From Rossellomorea aquimaris (GTDB lineage: Bacteria; Bacillota; Bacilli; Bacillales; Bacillaceae_B), in NCBI RefSeq assembly GCF_020172085.1, contig NZ_JAIVAT010000003.1:1426001-1490000 (forward strand): 64,000 nt of DNA. Direction: 5' to 3'. Made by a program: the position numbers and the translations under genes. Positions 33,280-43,761 of the stretch are shown here, piece after piece (position 1 is the stretch's first letter; every line of letters begins with the position of its first letter). A model generated the notes under the pieces. It was not told the origin of the DNA. It made no database searches and saw only the letters and a list, made by a program, of their open reading frames with translations.

Positions 33280-33964
33280 AGCGATTAGGACTGCGAATCT
33301 CTTCTACATACTCCATTACCACTTCGCCAATCCTGTTCATCACTTTTTCCAGTGAGGTCCATTGAACAGTAGGATCCTTGGATTGAAGTAGACCGATTAC
33401 TACGATACGCCTGCTATCTACCTCTATGAAGCCCACGTCATTGCATACTCCTTCTAACCCACCCGTCATATGGTACCATTGATCGTTAAATCGGAAACCG
33501 TCGGGATCATCCTGGTCTTTCATCCCCTGTAATACACTTTCTATATCATCCGGATTTAACCTCTCATGAAATAACGGTTCCATCATTTTATATATTCCTG
33601 ACGGAGTGCCGATATTGCTCACAATATCACGATTGTGGGATGAAACCTTACAATCAATATCCAGCTCCTGTAATAATTCATTCAGGTGCTGATCAGGAAG
33701 TTTTTGAAGCAGGTTTGAATATGCCGTATTGCTGTGTTCACGAATAGCAAAATAGACATCTTCCTTAACTCCAGAACAATCATGCCCCGAAACAAGTATG
33801 GCCGTTATCCATTTTGCGATGCTTGCAAGCGGGAACCATTCATCCTCGTTGATTGTAACGGAAAAATCCGTCCCCATGTCATGCATATAAAAACCGAATG
33901 TCATATCAGGTGGAATCAGGTTGATGATATTCCGGCGAAATGCCCCAAACTCTTCACGTCTCAA
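33278..33964 (-). CDS. Beta-lactamase class A-like serine hydrolase with degenerate KTG motif
   Basis: 228 residues, without a signal peptide. SIAK near residue 48 (PLASIAKWITA) supplies the SxxK pair; SNT near 78 (EHSNTAYSNLL) resembles the SDN loop; but the expected KTG triad reads MTG (WYHMTGGLEG, ~167), so the key lysine is replaced. The fold is that of class A beta-lactamase-like proteins (Beta-lactamase2), but activity on beta-lactams is doubtful. The start overlaps the end of the preceding metallo-hydrolase gene by 11 bases, so both are cotranscribed. Confidence 0.78.
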   Translation of the reverse strand: MRREEFGAFRRNIINLIPPDMTFGFYMHDMGTDFSVTINEDEWFPLASIAKWITAILVSGHDCSGVKEDVYFAIREHSNTAYSNLLQKLPDQHLNELLQELDIDCKVSSHNRDIVSNIGTPSGIYKMMEPLFHERLNPDDIESVLQGMKDQDDPDGFRFNDQWYHMTGGLEGVCNDVGFIEVDSRRIVVIGLLQSKDPTVQWTSLEKVMNRIGEVVMEYVEEIRSPNR

Positions 33965-34775
33965 ACAATACCCCCTCCAACGCCTTCACATATCGATCTG
34001 CAGACATTTGAACTCTTTCATGGGCATTTTCCTTCACAACCCGATGGAAGGCATTGTATAGACGGGCAAAAGTCAATTTACCTACCACCTCAGCCATCTC
34101 TTTTACTTTCATCGCAGGAAGGGGGATGAGATTTGGGTAGCTGTACATGAAGCTGACCCACTCCGTATCAGCCACAACCTGGATGATATCCCCTGTCAAT
34201 AGGATTCCATTGTTGTTGAAACCTTCTTTCCATTCGAGGACCGCTCCGCCCTTGAAATGCCCGCCAAGACGGTGAATGGTAATTCCATTATGTAATTCCA
34301 GGGACTCTCCCGACCAATAAACAATCCTTTCACTTTCCCTCATTACCCATTTCCGGTCATCCTCATGGATATATATGGGCACATCGAAAACCTCCGCCCA
34401 CTCTACCTGTGTGGAATAATAATGGGGATGTGATAATGCAATGGCATCCAAGCCACCAAGTCTCGTAATCTCACTGATCGTCTCTTCATCCAGATAGGAG
34501 ATGCAGTCCCACAGAAGGTTGAATCCTTCTTGCTGAACGAGATATGCTGTCTGACCAATCGCGAATTCAGGCATTGTTTTCACACTATATAAGCCTGACT
34601 CCTCAAGGATGATCTTATTTCTGAACGACTCCCCCTTCATATTCTCCAAAGTGGTCCAGCTTTGACCGGCTGGGCTTACATATTGTCTTTCTTCCTCACA
34701 AATCTTGCAATGCTCGGGGACCTCCATTGATTCTTCATATTGAACTCCACATGTTTCACATAAGTAATGTTGCAT
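33954..34775 (-). CDS. MBL-fold metallo-hydrolase with N-terminal zinc ribbon
   Basis: 273 residues. Residues 5-31 form a four-cysteine ribbon (CETCG then CKICEEE). The metallo-beta-lactamase core is divergent: ALSHPHYYSTQVEWAE (~122) takes the place of HxHxDH, GGHFKGGAVLEW (~180) gives the next His, and GILLTGDIIQVV (~200) the Asp. Such divergent MBL proteins are of unknown substrate. ATG 34775 is favoured by AGGAGGTTTTAGT. It overlaps the beta-lactamase-like gene downstream. Confidence 0.82.
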   Translation of the reverse strand: MQHYLCETCGVQYEESMEVPEHCKICEEERQYVSPAGQSWTTLENMKGESFRNKIILEESGLYSVKTMPEFAIGQTAYLVQQEGFNLLWDCISYLDEETISEITRLGGLDAIALSHPHYYSTQVEWAEVFDVPIYIHEDDRKWVMRESERIVYWSGESLELHNGITIHRLGGHFKGGAVLEWKEGFNNNGILLTGDIIQVVADTEWVSFMYSYPNLIPLPAMKVKEMAEVVGKLTFARLYNAFHRVVKENAHERVQMSADRYVKALEGVLFET

Positions 34776-34886
34776 ACTAAAACCTCCTTTAAATGGTAAA
34801 AATAATAACATTATCATTCTATCGAACTATTAATAATTTGCAAAATTTTCCTTATCATACCACTTTATTGTATCTATACTTCCTTC

Positions 34887-35453
34887 CTATTTCTCAGCAA
34901 TTTTCCCGTATACACAGGTGTCCGTTAAACGTTTTCCGTCAACGGAGAGGTCTTCATTTCGAAGAATTCCCTCCAATTTATATCCAAGCCTTTCAGGAAT
35001 CGCCCTGCTTTTATGATTCGTGGATTCACATCGTATTTCCACCCTTTTTCCACCCAGCTCAGTCAAAGCAAATTCTGTTAATTCGCGGACCGCTTCTACC
35101 ATATACCCATAGCCGCTCATCCTGGTGTCGATCCAATATCCGATTTCCAACTTCGGGACACTCCAGTCGATATTATGAAACCCGGTTGAACCGACAAACT
35201 CATCGGTATTTTTCAAAAATACCAGGTATCTCAGACTTTCTCTTGTTAGAAATTTCGCATGTGCTTGACGGGTGTTTGACTCCGTCTCTTCCACTTCAGG
35301 ATTACTTAGGGCAAAACCGAGCCACGGCTGTAATTCAGATAAGGAAGCTTTAATCGCAGCATTCACCTTAATGCCATCTCCGGGCCGGGGCATCCTTAAT
35401 GTTAATCTTTCAGTTTCAATCACCATTGGTATATCCAATAATACTGGGTTCAT
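34887..35453 (-). CDS. GNAT acetyltransferase (RimJ/RimL type) under T-box control
   Basis: 188 residues. MVIETERLTLRMPRPGDGIKVNAAI opens a RimJ-type GNAT domain; KLEIGYWIDTRMSGYGYMVEAVRELTEFAL (~100-130) is the acetyl-CoA loop and RVEIRCESTNHKSRAIPERLGYKLEG follows. The natural acceptor could be a protein N-terminus, an amino acid or a drug. It has a complete T-box leader, which is unusual for an acetyltransferase and suggests an amino-acid-related task. ATG 35453 follows AGGAGTGTTTAGAA. Confidence 0.87.
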   Translation of the reverse strand: MNPVLLDIPMVIETERLTLRMPRPGDGIKVNAAIKASLSELQPWLGFALSNPEVEETESNTRQAHAKFLTRESLRYLVFLKNTDEFVGSTGFHNIDWSVPKLEIGYWIDTRMSGYGYMVEAVRELTEFALTELGGKRVEIRCESTNHKSRAIPERLGYKLEGILRNEDLSVDGKRLTDTCVYGKIAEK

Positions 35454-35480
35454 TTCTAAACACTCCTCTAAATCAAAAGT

Positions 35481-35748
35481 AAAAAACCCCCGCCCTCAAG
35501 AAATGAATCTTGAGGACGAGAGTCTCGTGGTACCACCTCAGTTTACCGGCATGTCACCATACCGACCTTAACGGATACAGAATATCCGGACTCTGTAACG
35601 GGAGTTCCCGATGTTTTCACTGCGTGGGGCAGCTTTGAACATAGCTCCGAGCCTTTCGTCATTACTACCATGATGGCCCTTTTCCAGCGACAGGGCTCTC
35701 TGTTCATCACTTCAATACCAATGACCTTCTCATCAATACCAAATTGGA
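35481..35748 (-). promoter_or_regulatory. T-box leader of the GNAT gene (specificity unresolved)
   Basis: The minus strand has the T-box AGGTGGTACCACG, a terminator (GTCCTCAAG / CTTGAGGGC then TTTTTT) and Stem I with an AGAGAG motif and the helices GTCATT/AATGAC and GTGATG/CATCAT. Stem I ends CTCGGAGC as in the other T-boxes of this window. By spacing from that element the specifier would be GAA or AAA; by reading the loop above, GGU is possible but conflicts with the U in UGGUACC, since tRNA-Gly normally has discriminator U. I therefore leave it open. Confidence 0.82.
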
Positions 35749-35828
35749 AATATTTTAAATTATTGAAATTATAAGGGAATAAACTTCATCCTGTCAATAC
35801 TATCTTTAGAATCGTTTATTCTCTATGA

Positions 35829-36569
35829 TCAAGTGGATTTTCTCGAAGTAACAATCAGAAAGGATGGTCGTCTTTCTTCATTTTTCAGACTAGGAATCTT
35901 AGTCAAACCTTCCGGAGTAGGCATGGGTTCAAGCACCCTTTCCAACATGAAGCCATTTTGGATCAGCCCATTAATCAACGTTGGTATCGTGTGGTGATAT
36001 TTAATGACACCGTCCACGTACCAATGCTGCTCCCGTTTCCCTTCAAGACGGTAATGATCAAGTGCCCAGTGAAGCTGTTCACCATCAGCATCCCTCCACC
36101 AGTTATTCATGTCTTTACGGGCGGTCACGATTGGGTGTTCAATCGAATAAATAAATATCCCGTCTCTCTTTAAAAAGGTGTGAAGCTTCCGAACGAGTGA
36201 ATCGTAGTCTTTTATATAATGAAGGGAAAGTGAGCTTACGATAACATCAAATGCCTCTCCATCCCAATTCATCTCTTCAATTGGACAGCAGATATATTGT
36301 ATCTTTCCGTTTGGATTGACCTTCTGTGCGCGATTGATCATCTTGCTGGAAATATCCACTCCAATAACAGATGAAGCACCCATTTCAATACAATATCTCG
36401 ATAATTCGCCTGTACCGCATCCGAGATCCATTACTCGTTTCCCCATAAGGTCCGGCAGCTCTTCTTTCATGGCCGGCTGTTCAAGAAAGTCGTTATAAGT
36501 TATTCCCGATTCTCGCAAATTCATATACCCTTCGAAAAATACGGGATCGTCATAAATATTTTGTTTCAT
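35829..36569 (-). CDS. Class I SAM-dependent methyltransferase
   Basis: 246 residues. SAM motif I is VMDLGCGTGELSRYC (~45-59), motif II VIGVDISSKMINRA (~65-78), and FDVIVSSLSLHYIKD (~108) is motif post-I/II. The C-terminal region (HYRLEGKREQHWYVDGVIKYHHTIPTLINGL) is typical of small-molecule methyltransferases of the Methyltransf_11/25 type. The substrate is not known. It is not part of the T-box-controlled unit upstream. Confidence 0.85.
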   Translation of the reverse strand: MKQNIYDDPVFFEGYMNLRESGITYNDFLEQPAMKEELPDLMGKRVMDLGCGTGELSRYCIEMGASSVIGVDISSKMINRAQKVNPNGKIQYICCPIEEMNWDGEAFDVIVSSLSLHYIKDYDSLVRKLHTFLKRDGIFIYSIEHPIVTARKDMNNWWRDADGEQLHWALDHYRLEGKREQHWYVDGVIKYHHTIPTLINGLIQNGFMLERVLEPMPTPEGLTKIPSLKNEERRPSFLIVTSRKST

Positions 36570-36618
36570 TTGTCTCCCTCTTTCTGCACTAATCGTTTCT
36601 TACATGTTCGGAACCTTA

Positions 36619-37302
36619 TTAAGAAAATGAGAAAAACTCTTTCGGCTCAACTCTTTTCTTCATCTTGTCCACATCAAAGACATAAGCAGGTTCTGTACCC
36701 ATAATTTCCATTCTCCCATTCTTCACTTGTAAGCCTGTCTCTTCATTAAGGGCTATGACCGGCTTAGAATATGTATCGATGAATCGGTGAATCAGATCGT
36801 CATTATCAGTATCATAATGGCACCATATAGAATAATCCCCCAAGTAAGATAATCCGCTCCTGTCCCTTAATTGAACATCATTATTGTCCATATGCTCACA
36901 CGTGGCAAGATGGCTTCCCATCACTATGGCCCCGGCACTTCCCCCATAGATCAGCCCACCTTCATCTATGAAAGTGGTCAATTGAGAACTGAATCCAGAT
37001 TGTAAGATATCGTGCATCAAACTGAACGTGTTCCCACCACCTATATAAACAGCTCCGAACTTCATAAGATCCTTGGAAGTCTTCCCCCTCAAGTTCGTCC
37101 ACATCGTAATATCGGTTATTCCAAATGGATCCATTACACTATATATCCACTTATAACAATCCTCGTATGAAATATGTGCTGTATTCATCGCTATAGGAAC
37201 ATATAATAATGGCTTTCCACTGCCCAACTCACCCGCAAACACCCTGTCAATCTCATATGTCTGCTCCTTATCCCCACCGCCCGAAAGATACAAATTACTC
37301 AA
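36619..37302 (-). CDS. Peptidase S51 family (dipeptidase E-like)
   Basis: 227 residues. GGSAGAIVMG near residue 122 contains the nucleophile Ser of the S51 class; GAVYIGGGNTFSLMHDI near 82 and the conserved GGG ends are also typical. E. coli PepE cleaves Asp-X dipeptides; some relatives are cyanophycinases. The start is TTG at 37302 after AAAGGGGGAG; the frame is open twelve codons upstream but that part lies in a repeat element. A 100-bp inverted-repeat element sits directly upstream. Confidence 0.83.
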   Translation of the reverse strand: MSNLYLSGGGDKEQTYEIDRVFAGELGSGKPLLYVPIAMNTAHISYEDCYKWIYSVMDPFGITDITMWTNLRGKTSKDLMKFGAVYIGGGNTFSLMHDILQSGFSSQLTTFIDEGGLIYGGSAGAIVMGSHLATCEHMDNNDVQLRDRSGLSYLGDYSIWCHYDTDNDDLIHRFIDTYSKPVIALNEETGLQVKNGRMEIMGTEPAYVFDVDKMKKRVEPKEFFSFS

Positions 37303-37320
37303 TTCATCTCCCCCTTTACT

Positions 37321-37420
37321 GGAGGGACGGACCTCCAATATTTGATCCCTAATAATGTTAATTATAGCAATAAATAGGGTTCAGTCGAATATTTGATGTG
37401 AAATTGGAGGTCCGTCCCTC
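37321..37420. repeat. 100-bp mini inverted-repeat element (GAGGGACGGACC family)
   Basis: GAGGGACGGACCTCCAAT (37323-37340) and its exact inverse ATTGGAGGTCCGTCCCTC (37403-37420) bound an AT-rich 62-bp core with no coding capacity. A related 137-bp element is at 57266-57402; single ends occur at 25466 and 27450. Confidence 0.8.
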
Positions 37421-37547
37421 TCTCATTATCACAAATTTCTTAATTTTGGAAAATGCCGTGTTATCATGAAAATTTTCCAGATTTGACCTTATTAACAGGC
37501 GGTTTTGACCTGAAAATAGTCCCGGATTTTCTCAATACCGCCTTTGA

Positions 37548-39236
<1,689 letters not shown>

Positions 39237-39244
39237 TACAGAAC

Positions 39245-39273
39245 CATGAGCAGAGATATTTTCTCTGCTCATG
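39245..39273 (+). terminator. Terminator of the M4 protease gene
   Basis: CATGAGCAGAGA / TCTCTGCTCATG, loop TATTT, followed by TGTTATTT. Confidence 0.8.
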
Positions 39274-39315
39274 TGTTATTTACATTGATGATGTCACATT
39301 ATCACAAAAAATAAG

Positions 39316-39350
39316 AAAAGTCCTTGATCCACAGATCAAGGACTTTTCGT
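39316..39350. terminator. Bidirectional terminator after the sulP gene
   Basis: AAAAGTCCTTGATC / GATCAAGGACTTTT with a CACA loop; T-rich on both strands. It mainly serves the minus-strand SulP gene. Confidence 0.85.
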
Positions 39351-39356
39351 TCGTTC

Positions 39357-40841
39357 TTAGTGATTTGCCGCTTTATCTAAACCACCTGGCTTATTGTGAA
39401 CAGCCAGATTATTAATTAACTTATTACTTTCCGTGTTCAATCCGGTCAGATTGACTTTTACACCATTTTGATGGTACTTGATTACGACTTTATCAATTGC
39501 TCCAACTGCAGAATCATCCCACAGGTGAGCGTGAGTCAGATCGAGAGTCACTTCGCTGATATCTTCATTGAAATCAAAGCTGTCTACAAACTCAGTGACA
39601 GAAGCAAAGAATAACTGTCCCGACACTCTGTATACCTTCTTGTGAGTTTCTCCCGAAGCCATAGACGTGATTTTGACCTTCGAAATTTTAGAAGCGAAGA
39701 ATACCGCACTTAGAATAATACCTACCAGTACACCTTTAGATAAGTCATGGGTCATTAATACAGTCCCCACCGTTGCAAACATCACAAGTGAATCAGTGAA
39801 AGGTGTTTTATGCAGGTTCCTTAGAGATGACCAATCAAACGTACCGATTGATACCATAAACATTACACCAACCAGTGCAGCCATCGGGATTTGAACAAGG
39901 AAATCGTTTAATACTAGAATCAAAATCATTAAGAATACTCCGGCTACAAGGGCTGAAAGTCTGCCTCTGCCTCCCGATTTCACGTTGATGACGGATTGTC
40001 CGATCATTGCACAACCTGCCATTCCTCCAAAGAAACCGGAAACGATATTGGCCATACCCTGGCCTCTCGCCTCTTTGTTCTTGTCACTTGATGTATCTGT
40101 CATATCATCTACGATCGAAGCTGTCAGAAGTGACTCTACCAATCCAACCACCGCAATCGATAGGGAATATGGAAAGATAATCTGCAATGTTTCGAATGTA
40201 AAAGGAATATCCGGAATCAAAAATATAGGAAGTGTCTGTGTTAACTCACCCATATCTCCGACTGTACGGACACCACTTCCAGTCAACACCGCAAACACCG
40301 TCACAGCAATGATCGCTACTAACGCAGATGGAACTGCCTTAGTGAAACGAGGCAAAATGTAGATGATGGCAAGTGCCCCTGCTACCATGGCGTACATCAT
40401 CCATGACTCTCCAACAAAATGAGGTAATTGCGCCGAGAAAATCAGAATAGCTAATGCATTCACGAATCCAACCATAACAGAGCGTGGCACAAACTTCATT
40501 AGACGTCCTAACTTCAGGACCCCCATGATAATTTGGATCACCCCTGTTAAGATGGTTGCTGCCAGTAAGTATTGTAACCCGTGATCAGCCACAAGCGTCG
40601 TCATTAAAAGGGCCGTTGCACCTGTTGCAGCGGAAATCATACCTGGTCGACCACCTACGAATGCTATAACCACTGCAATACAGAAGGAAGCATAAAGCCC
40701 AATCATCGGATCGACTCCGGCAATAATGGAAAATGCAATCGCCTCAGGAATCAATGCCATGGCCACTACGATCCCTGACAGTACATCCCCTTTCACATTT
40801 CCAAACCATTCATATTTTACTTTTTCACTCAAAATCATCAT
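39357..40841 (-). CDS. SulP (SLC26) family anion transporter with STAS domain
   Basis: 494 residues. The signature [25 protein letters not shown] (~29-53) and twelve or so membrane helices form the transport core. A short STAS domain occupies the last ~100 residues ([45 protein letters not shown]). The [17 protein letters not shown] stretch (~283) is also characteristic. SulP proteins carry sulfate, bicarbonate (BicA) or dicarboxylates; the anion is uncertain here. A divergent universal-stress gene lies 265 bp upstream. Confidence 0.92.
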   Translation of the reverse strand: MMILSEKVKYEWFGNVKGDVLSGIVVAMALIPEAIAFSIIAGVDPMIGLYASFCIAVVIAFVGGRPGMISAATGATALLMTTLVADHGLQYLLAATILTGVIQIIMGVLKLGRLMKFVPRSVMVGFVNALAILIFSAQLPHFVGESWMMYAMVAGALAIIYILPRFTKAVPSALVAIIAVTVFAVLTGSGVRTVGDMGELTQTLPIFLIPDIPFTFETLQIIFPYSLSIAVVGLVESLLTASIVDDMTDTSSDKNKEARGQGMANIVSGFFGGMAGCAMIGQSVINVKSGGRGRLSALVAGVFLMILILVLNDFLVQIPMAALVGVMFMVSIGTFDWSSLRNLHKTPFTDSLVMFATVGTVLMTHDLSKGVLVGIILSAVFFASKISKVKITSMASGETHKKVYRVSGQLFFASVTEFVDSFDFNEDISEVTLDLTHAHLWDDSAVGAIDKVVIKYHQNGVKVNLTGLNTESNKLINNLAVHNKPGGLDKAANH

Positions 40842-41106
40842 GCACCTCTTCCTATTAAATTGTGACTTTCAACTCTCATGAAAGTCGGGGCCGTTTGACA
40901 CAAGGCACATTATATAATGGATGAATACATTTGTGAAATCTCAATGAAAGCGCAATCAATTATTTTTACCTCTTATTTACTTCCGTTTTCGCCCTCATTC
41001 TACTCACCTTCAATAACTTGTAAAAAAAACATAGATTTCTTTAAAGGATTATGAAAAATTTAATAGAACTACATAGTAAACACTTTCATGGGATGGAGGA
41101 CAAATT

Positions 41107-41523
41107 ATGTTCAGGAAGATACTACTTGCTACAGACGGTTCGGAACATGCCTTACGGGCAGGAGAAAAAGCAATTGCTCTCGCAAATTGCCAGGAAGGTT
41201 CAAAAATCGATATTGTATATGTGGTAGATGGAAAACACTCTAAAGAAGATGTTCTGCATCATTGGGGTATGGATGCGAGCGACAAACGCAGGCAAAAGCT
41301 TCAAATGATCGAGCAAAAAGCGAAACATGATGGAATTCAGTATGAAATCATCTTTTTACATGGAGAACCTGGACCCACTATAGTGGAGTACGCGAATAAA
41401 CATGAATTTGATGCACTTGTCATCGGAAGTCGCGGGTTAAACGCTTTTCAGGAAATGGTTCTTGGAAGTGTAAGCCATAAAGTAGCAAAGCGGGCAAAAT
41501 GTCCCGTCATGATTGTGAAATAA
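41107..41523 (+). CDS. Universal stress protein (UspA family)
   Basis: 138 residues, single domain. KILLATDGSEHALRAGEKA starts the fold and the nucleotide-binding loop GSRGLNAFQEMVLGSVSHKVAKRAKCPVMIV (~108-138) has the G-x2-G-x9-G-S pattern of ATP-binding Usp proteins. It is divergent from the SulP gene, a pairing seen elsewhere in Bacilli, which hints at joint regulation of anion transport and stress. ATG 41107 follows GGATGGAGGACAAATT. Confidence 0.92.
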   Translation: MFRKILLATDGSEHALRAGEKAIALANCQEGSKIDIVYVVDGKHSKEDVLHHWGMDASDKRRQKLQMIEQKAKHDGIQYEIIFLHGEPGPTIVEYANKHEFDALVIGSRGLNAFQEMVLGSVSHKVAKRAKCPVMIVK

Positions 41524-41527
41524 AGAA

Positions 41528-41555
41528 AGACTCCCAATATGGAAGTCTTTCCTTA
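41528..41555. terminator. Bidirectional terminator between usp and esterase genes
   Basis: AAAGACT / AGTCTTT hairpin with TTTCC and TTTCTTT on the two sides. Confidence 0.7.
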
Positions 41556-42323
41556 AATCTTAAACAAATAATCAAAGATCTTCGGTACCCTTTTTCTCCA
41601 TGCCATTTCGTTATGCTCGGCGCCTTCAACAATCTCAAACCGACAATCCTGCACGCTGTCTTTGAGTAAGCGATAGACCTTCCTGCTTGAATCGATATAG
41701 GTGAGATCATCGATCGATTCGGTATTTTCCTTGGTTCCGATATCCATATAAAAACGCTCCATTGCTGATAAATCGCTGTCTTCTATATACTTCTCAATCT
41801 CATCCTGGTTAAACCAGTAGGCAGATGATATCGAAGCCACCCTTTTAAAGATATAGGGATACTTACACGCTGCATAAGTAGAGATCAATCCACCCATGGA
41901 GCTTCCGGCCATGCTCGTCTCTCCTGGAATGGTCCGATACTTGCGATCGATCATGGGTTTTAATTCATTCACGATGAACTCGATATAAGCTTTTCCCTCC
42001 CCACCGATCGACTTTCGATCAGCTGAAAACACATCCGACATCTCTCTGCTTTCCCATGGCCCATATTCGTCGAGCCTGTTCAATCCCTCATTGCAGTCAA
42101 TTCCCACCACAATAAGCTCCATCTTTTCTTTTTCTATGTATTCCCCGATTCTCCATGCCATTCCATATCCAGCATCTTCATCACGGTAAAGGTTTTGTCC
42201 GTCATGCATATAAAGTACTCTGTAGCTTTTCGGTGCTGCATCATGGTAATCTTCCGGTAAATACACACGGACAGTCCTTTTTCGATTTAAAGGAGTCATG
42301 GTTACTTCAAAATGCTCATACAT
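41553..42323 (-). CDS. Alpha/beta hydrolase, esterase D / Fes-like
   Basis: 256 residues. Beginning with a beta-rich TMTPLNRKRTVRVYLPEDY, it has the esterase fold with RVLYMHDGQNLY (oxyanion loop, ~34-45) and the nucleophile in MAGSSMGGLIS (~138-148); the catalytic His is in GAEHNEMAWR near 236. Such enzymes hydrolyse esters of sugars, siderophores or thiols. There is no signal peptide, so it is cytoplasmic. Its substrate is not known. Confidence 0.87.
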   Translation of the reverse strand: MYEHFEVTMTPLNRKRTVRVYLPEDYHDAAPKSYRVLYMHDGQNLYRDEDAGYGMAWRIGEYIEKEKMELIVVGIDCNEGLNRLDEYGPWESREMSDVFSADRKSIGGEGKAYIEFIVNELKPMIDRKYRTIPGETSMAGSSMGGLISTYAACKYPYIFKRVASISSAYWFNQDEIEKYIEDSDLSAMERFYMDIGTKENTESIDDLTYIDSSRKVYRLLKDSVQDCRFEIVEGAEHNEMAWRKRVPKIFDYLFKI

Positions 42324-42426
42324 CCGTTAGGCACCTCCATTCCTATTTTATTTCAAGTGTAGCATGAAAAGAGTTGTAAAGGTTTTATTATGTAATAAGA
42401 TTTTGAACCTGTCCTATTATAAAAGA

Positions 42427-42456
42427 GGTGCACATCCTTCTACAGGATGTGCACCT
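42427..42456 (-). terminator. Terminator of the M14 carboxypeptidase gene
   Basis: GGTGCACATCCT / AGGATGTGCACC with a TGTAGA-type loop, followed on the minus strand by TCTTTTATAA. Confidence 0.8.
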
Positions 42457-42472
42457 TCATTCACTTCTTACC

Positions 42473-43522
42473 TTATTCAGTCTCACTTCTATTATAGGAG
42501 CTCTCGGGTAGAGTATCCCAGAATGATGTATCCGCTTCCTCAATAGAACCATCTGCAATCGCCTTTGCGGTTGCTTCCAAACTGATGACCGCTTGTTTTA
42601 TAAGATATCCATTGCTCTTTTGTCCAAGAACATAATCTTCTCTATAATGATCGGCCATGCCTCTCATCTCAAAAAGAAGCGTCGCAATCCCATATTCAAC
42701 CGCAAGGCCATTTCGGCTTATCGTTGGAGCTGAGCCACCGATGTATTTTGACAATGTACCGAATCCGCGGCTTTCTACTGTGTTGTATAAGACTGCCCCC
42801 AGCTGCTTTGATTTTTCTACCACTTCAGGATCTACATCTTCATTGGTTGGATATAAAATCGAACCAGATACCAGCTCATCAGTATCCCCAAGAGTGGTTT
42901 CTGCACCTTGATGATGAAGGTCGATCATATAATCAGGACGATATTTCTGAAGTACATTTTCATGAAGTGCCTTCGTTTCAGGCTGGTTACGGTCAACATG
43001 ATCACGATTCAGGTCCACTTCATTCGCATTGTATCTTGTGTGAGTTCCCGCTACATAGTCATCCAAAGAAAAATCCACATCCCCCTCAGCACCATCGACA
43101 TTCAAACGGGGAGCGACCAGTATATTTACGTTTTCAAGCATCCCTTTCACTTCTTGTGAGTTGGAAGTAAGATGCTTGATGAATTGAAGGGCGCCTTCTG
43201 TTGTCAACGCTTCATTCCCGTGCTGCTGTGTTAAATAAAGAACTGTAGGATTTTCATCGTTATTCCCGAATTTCGCGAGGTAAAGATCTCTTCCTTTTAC
43301 AGATTGACCATATACTTCTAATGAAAGAGCGTCAGACTTCTGATCTAAATGTTGAAGCATTTTCACCATTTCTTCGTAGCTATGAAGACGATCGTTCTTA
43401 ATCGTCTCATTCCCATTGTAATCCGGTCCACCTGCCAGAACATTGACATCAGGTGTCGAAAAACTGATTCCAGATGCTACCAGAGCACCTGTAAGGGCTC
43501 CAATCACTAATTTCTTCTTCAT
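42473..43522 (-). CDS. Secreted M14-family zinc carboxypeptidase
   Basis: 349 residues with a signal peptide (residues 1-~31, KKKLVIGALTGALVASG core). The M14 zinc site is TQQHGNEALT (H and E, ~99-102) plus MIDLHHQG (His ~200); the catalytic Glu is in TLLFEMRG (~287). NVDGAEGDVDF and YNANEVDLNRDH (~168) give the substrate Asn-Arg region. It removes C-terminal amino acids from peptides outside the cell; it may work with the M4 protease encoded 4 kb away. ATG 43522 follows AAAGGAGGAATACATA. Confidence 0.9.
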   Translation of the reverse strand: MKKKLVIGALTGALVASGISFSTPDVNVLAGGPDYNGNETIKNDRLHSYEEMVKMLQHLDQKSDALSLEVYGQSVKGRDLYLAKFGNNDENPTVLYLTQQHGNEALTTEGALQFIKHLTSNSQEVKGMLENVNILVAPRLNVDGAEGDVDFSLDDYVAGTHTRYNANEVDLNRDHVDRNQPETKALHENVLQKYRPDYMIDLHHQGAETTLGDTDELVSGSILYPTNEDVDPEVVEKSKQLGAVLYNTVESRGFGTLSKYIGGSAPTISRNGLAVEYGIATLLFEMRGMADHYREDYVLGQKSNGYLIKQAVISLEATAKAIADGSIEEADTSFWDTLPESSYNRSETE

Positions 43523-43720
43523 TATGTATTCCTCCTTTATTTCGTCTCTCTAATATACTTAGAGTTGTCATCAATAAAACCCTTTCAAATACAATAAAAT
43601 GAAACAATAGGACTGAATTACGGAATAATGTGTGGATAGTAGTTCCTATTTCAATTAGAAGTATCCAGCATTTTGCCTGACTATTGAATCGAGACTTTGT
43701 ATTCAGTTCATTCCCATGAA

Positions 43721-43749
43721 AAAAAGAAGCCCCTCACCATAGGCTTCTC
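43721..43749 (-). terminator. Terminator of the lipase gene
   Basis: On the minus strand AGAAGCC / GGCTTCT, loop of ten, followed by TTTTTTTC. Confidence 0.85.
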
Positions 43750-43761
43750 CTATACTTTCTG

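Noticed and set aside
33278..33964. Functional class A beta-lactamase resistance gene
   Set aside because: No signal peptide, KTG replaced by MTG and a short length; similarity is to the fold only.
35481..35748. Glycine (GGU) as specifier of the acetyltransferase T-box
   Set aside because: The box reads UGGUACC, pairing with discriminator A; tRNA-Gly normally carries U, so the call was not made.
37303..37338. Extended N-terminus of the S51 peptidase
   Set aside because: The extra twelve codons are the end of an inverted-repeat element; AAAGGGGGAG precedes TTG 37302.
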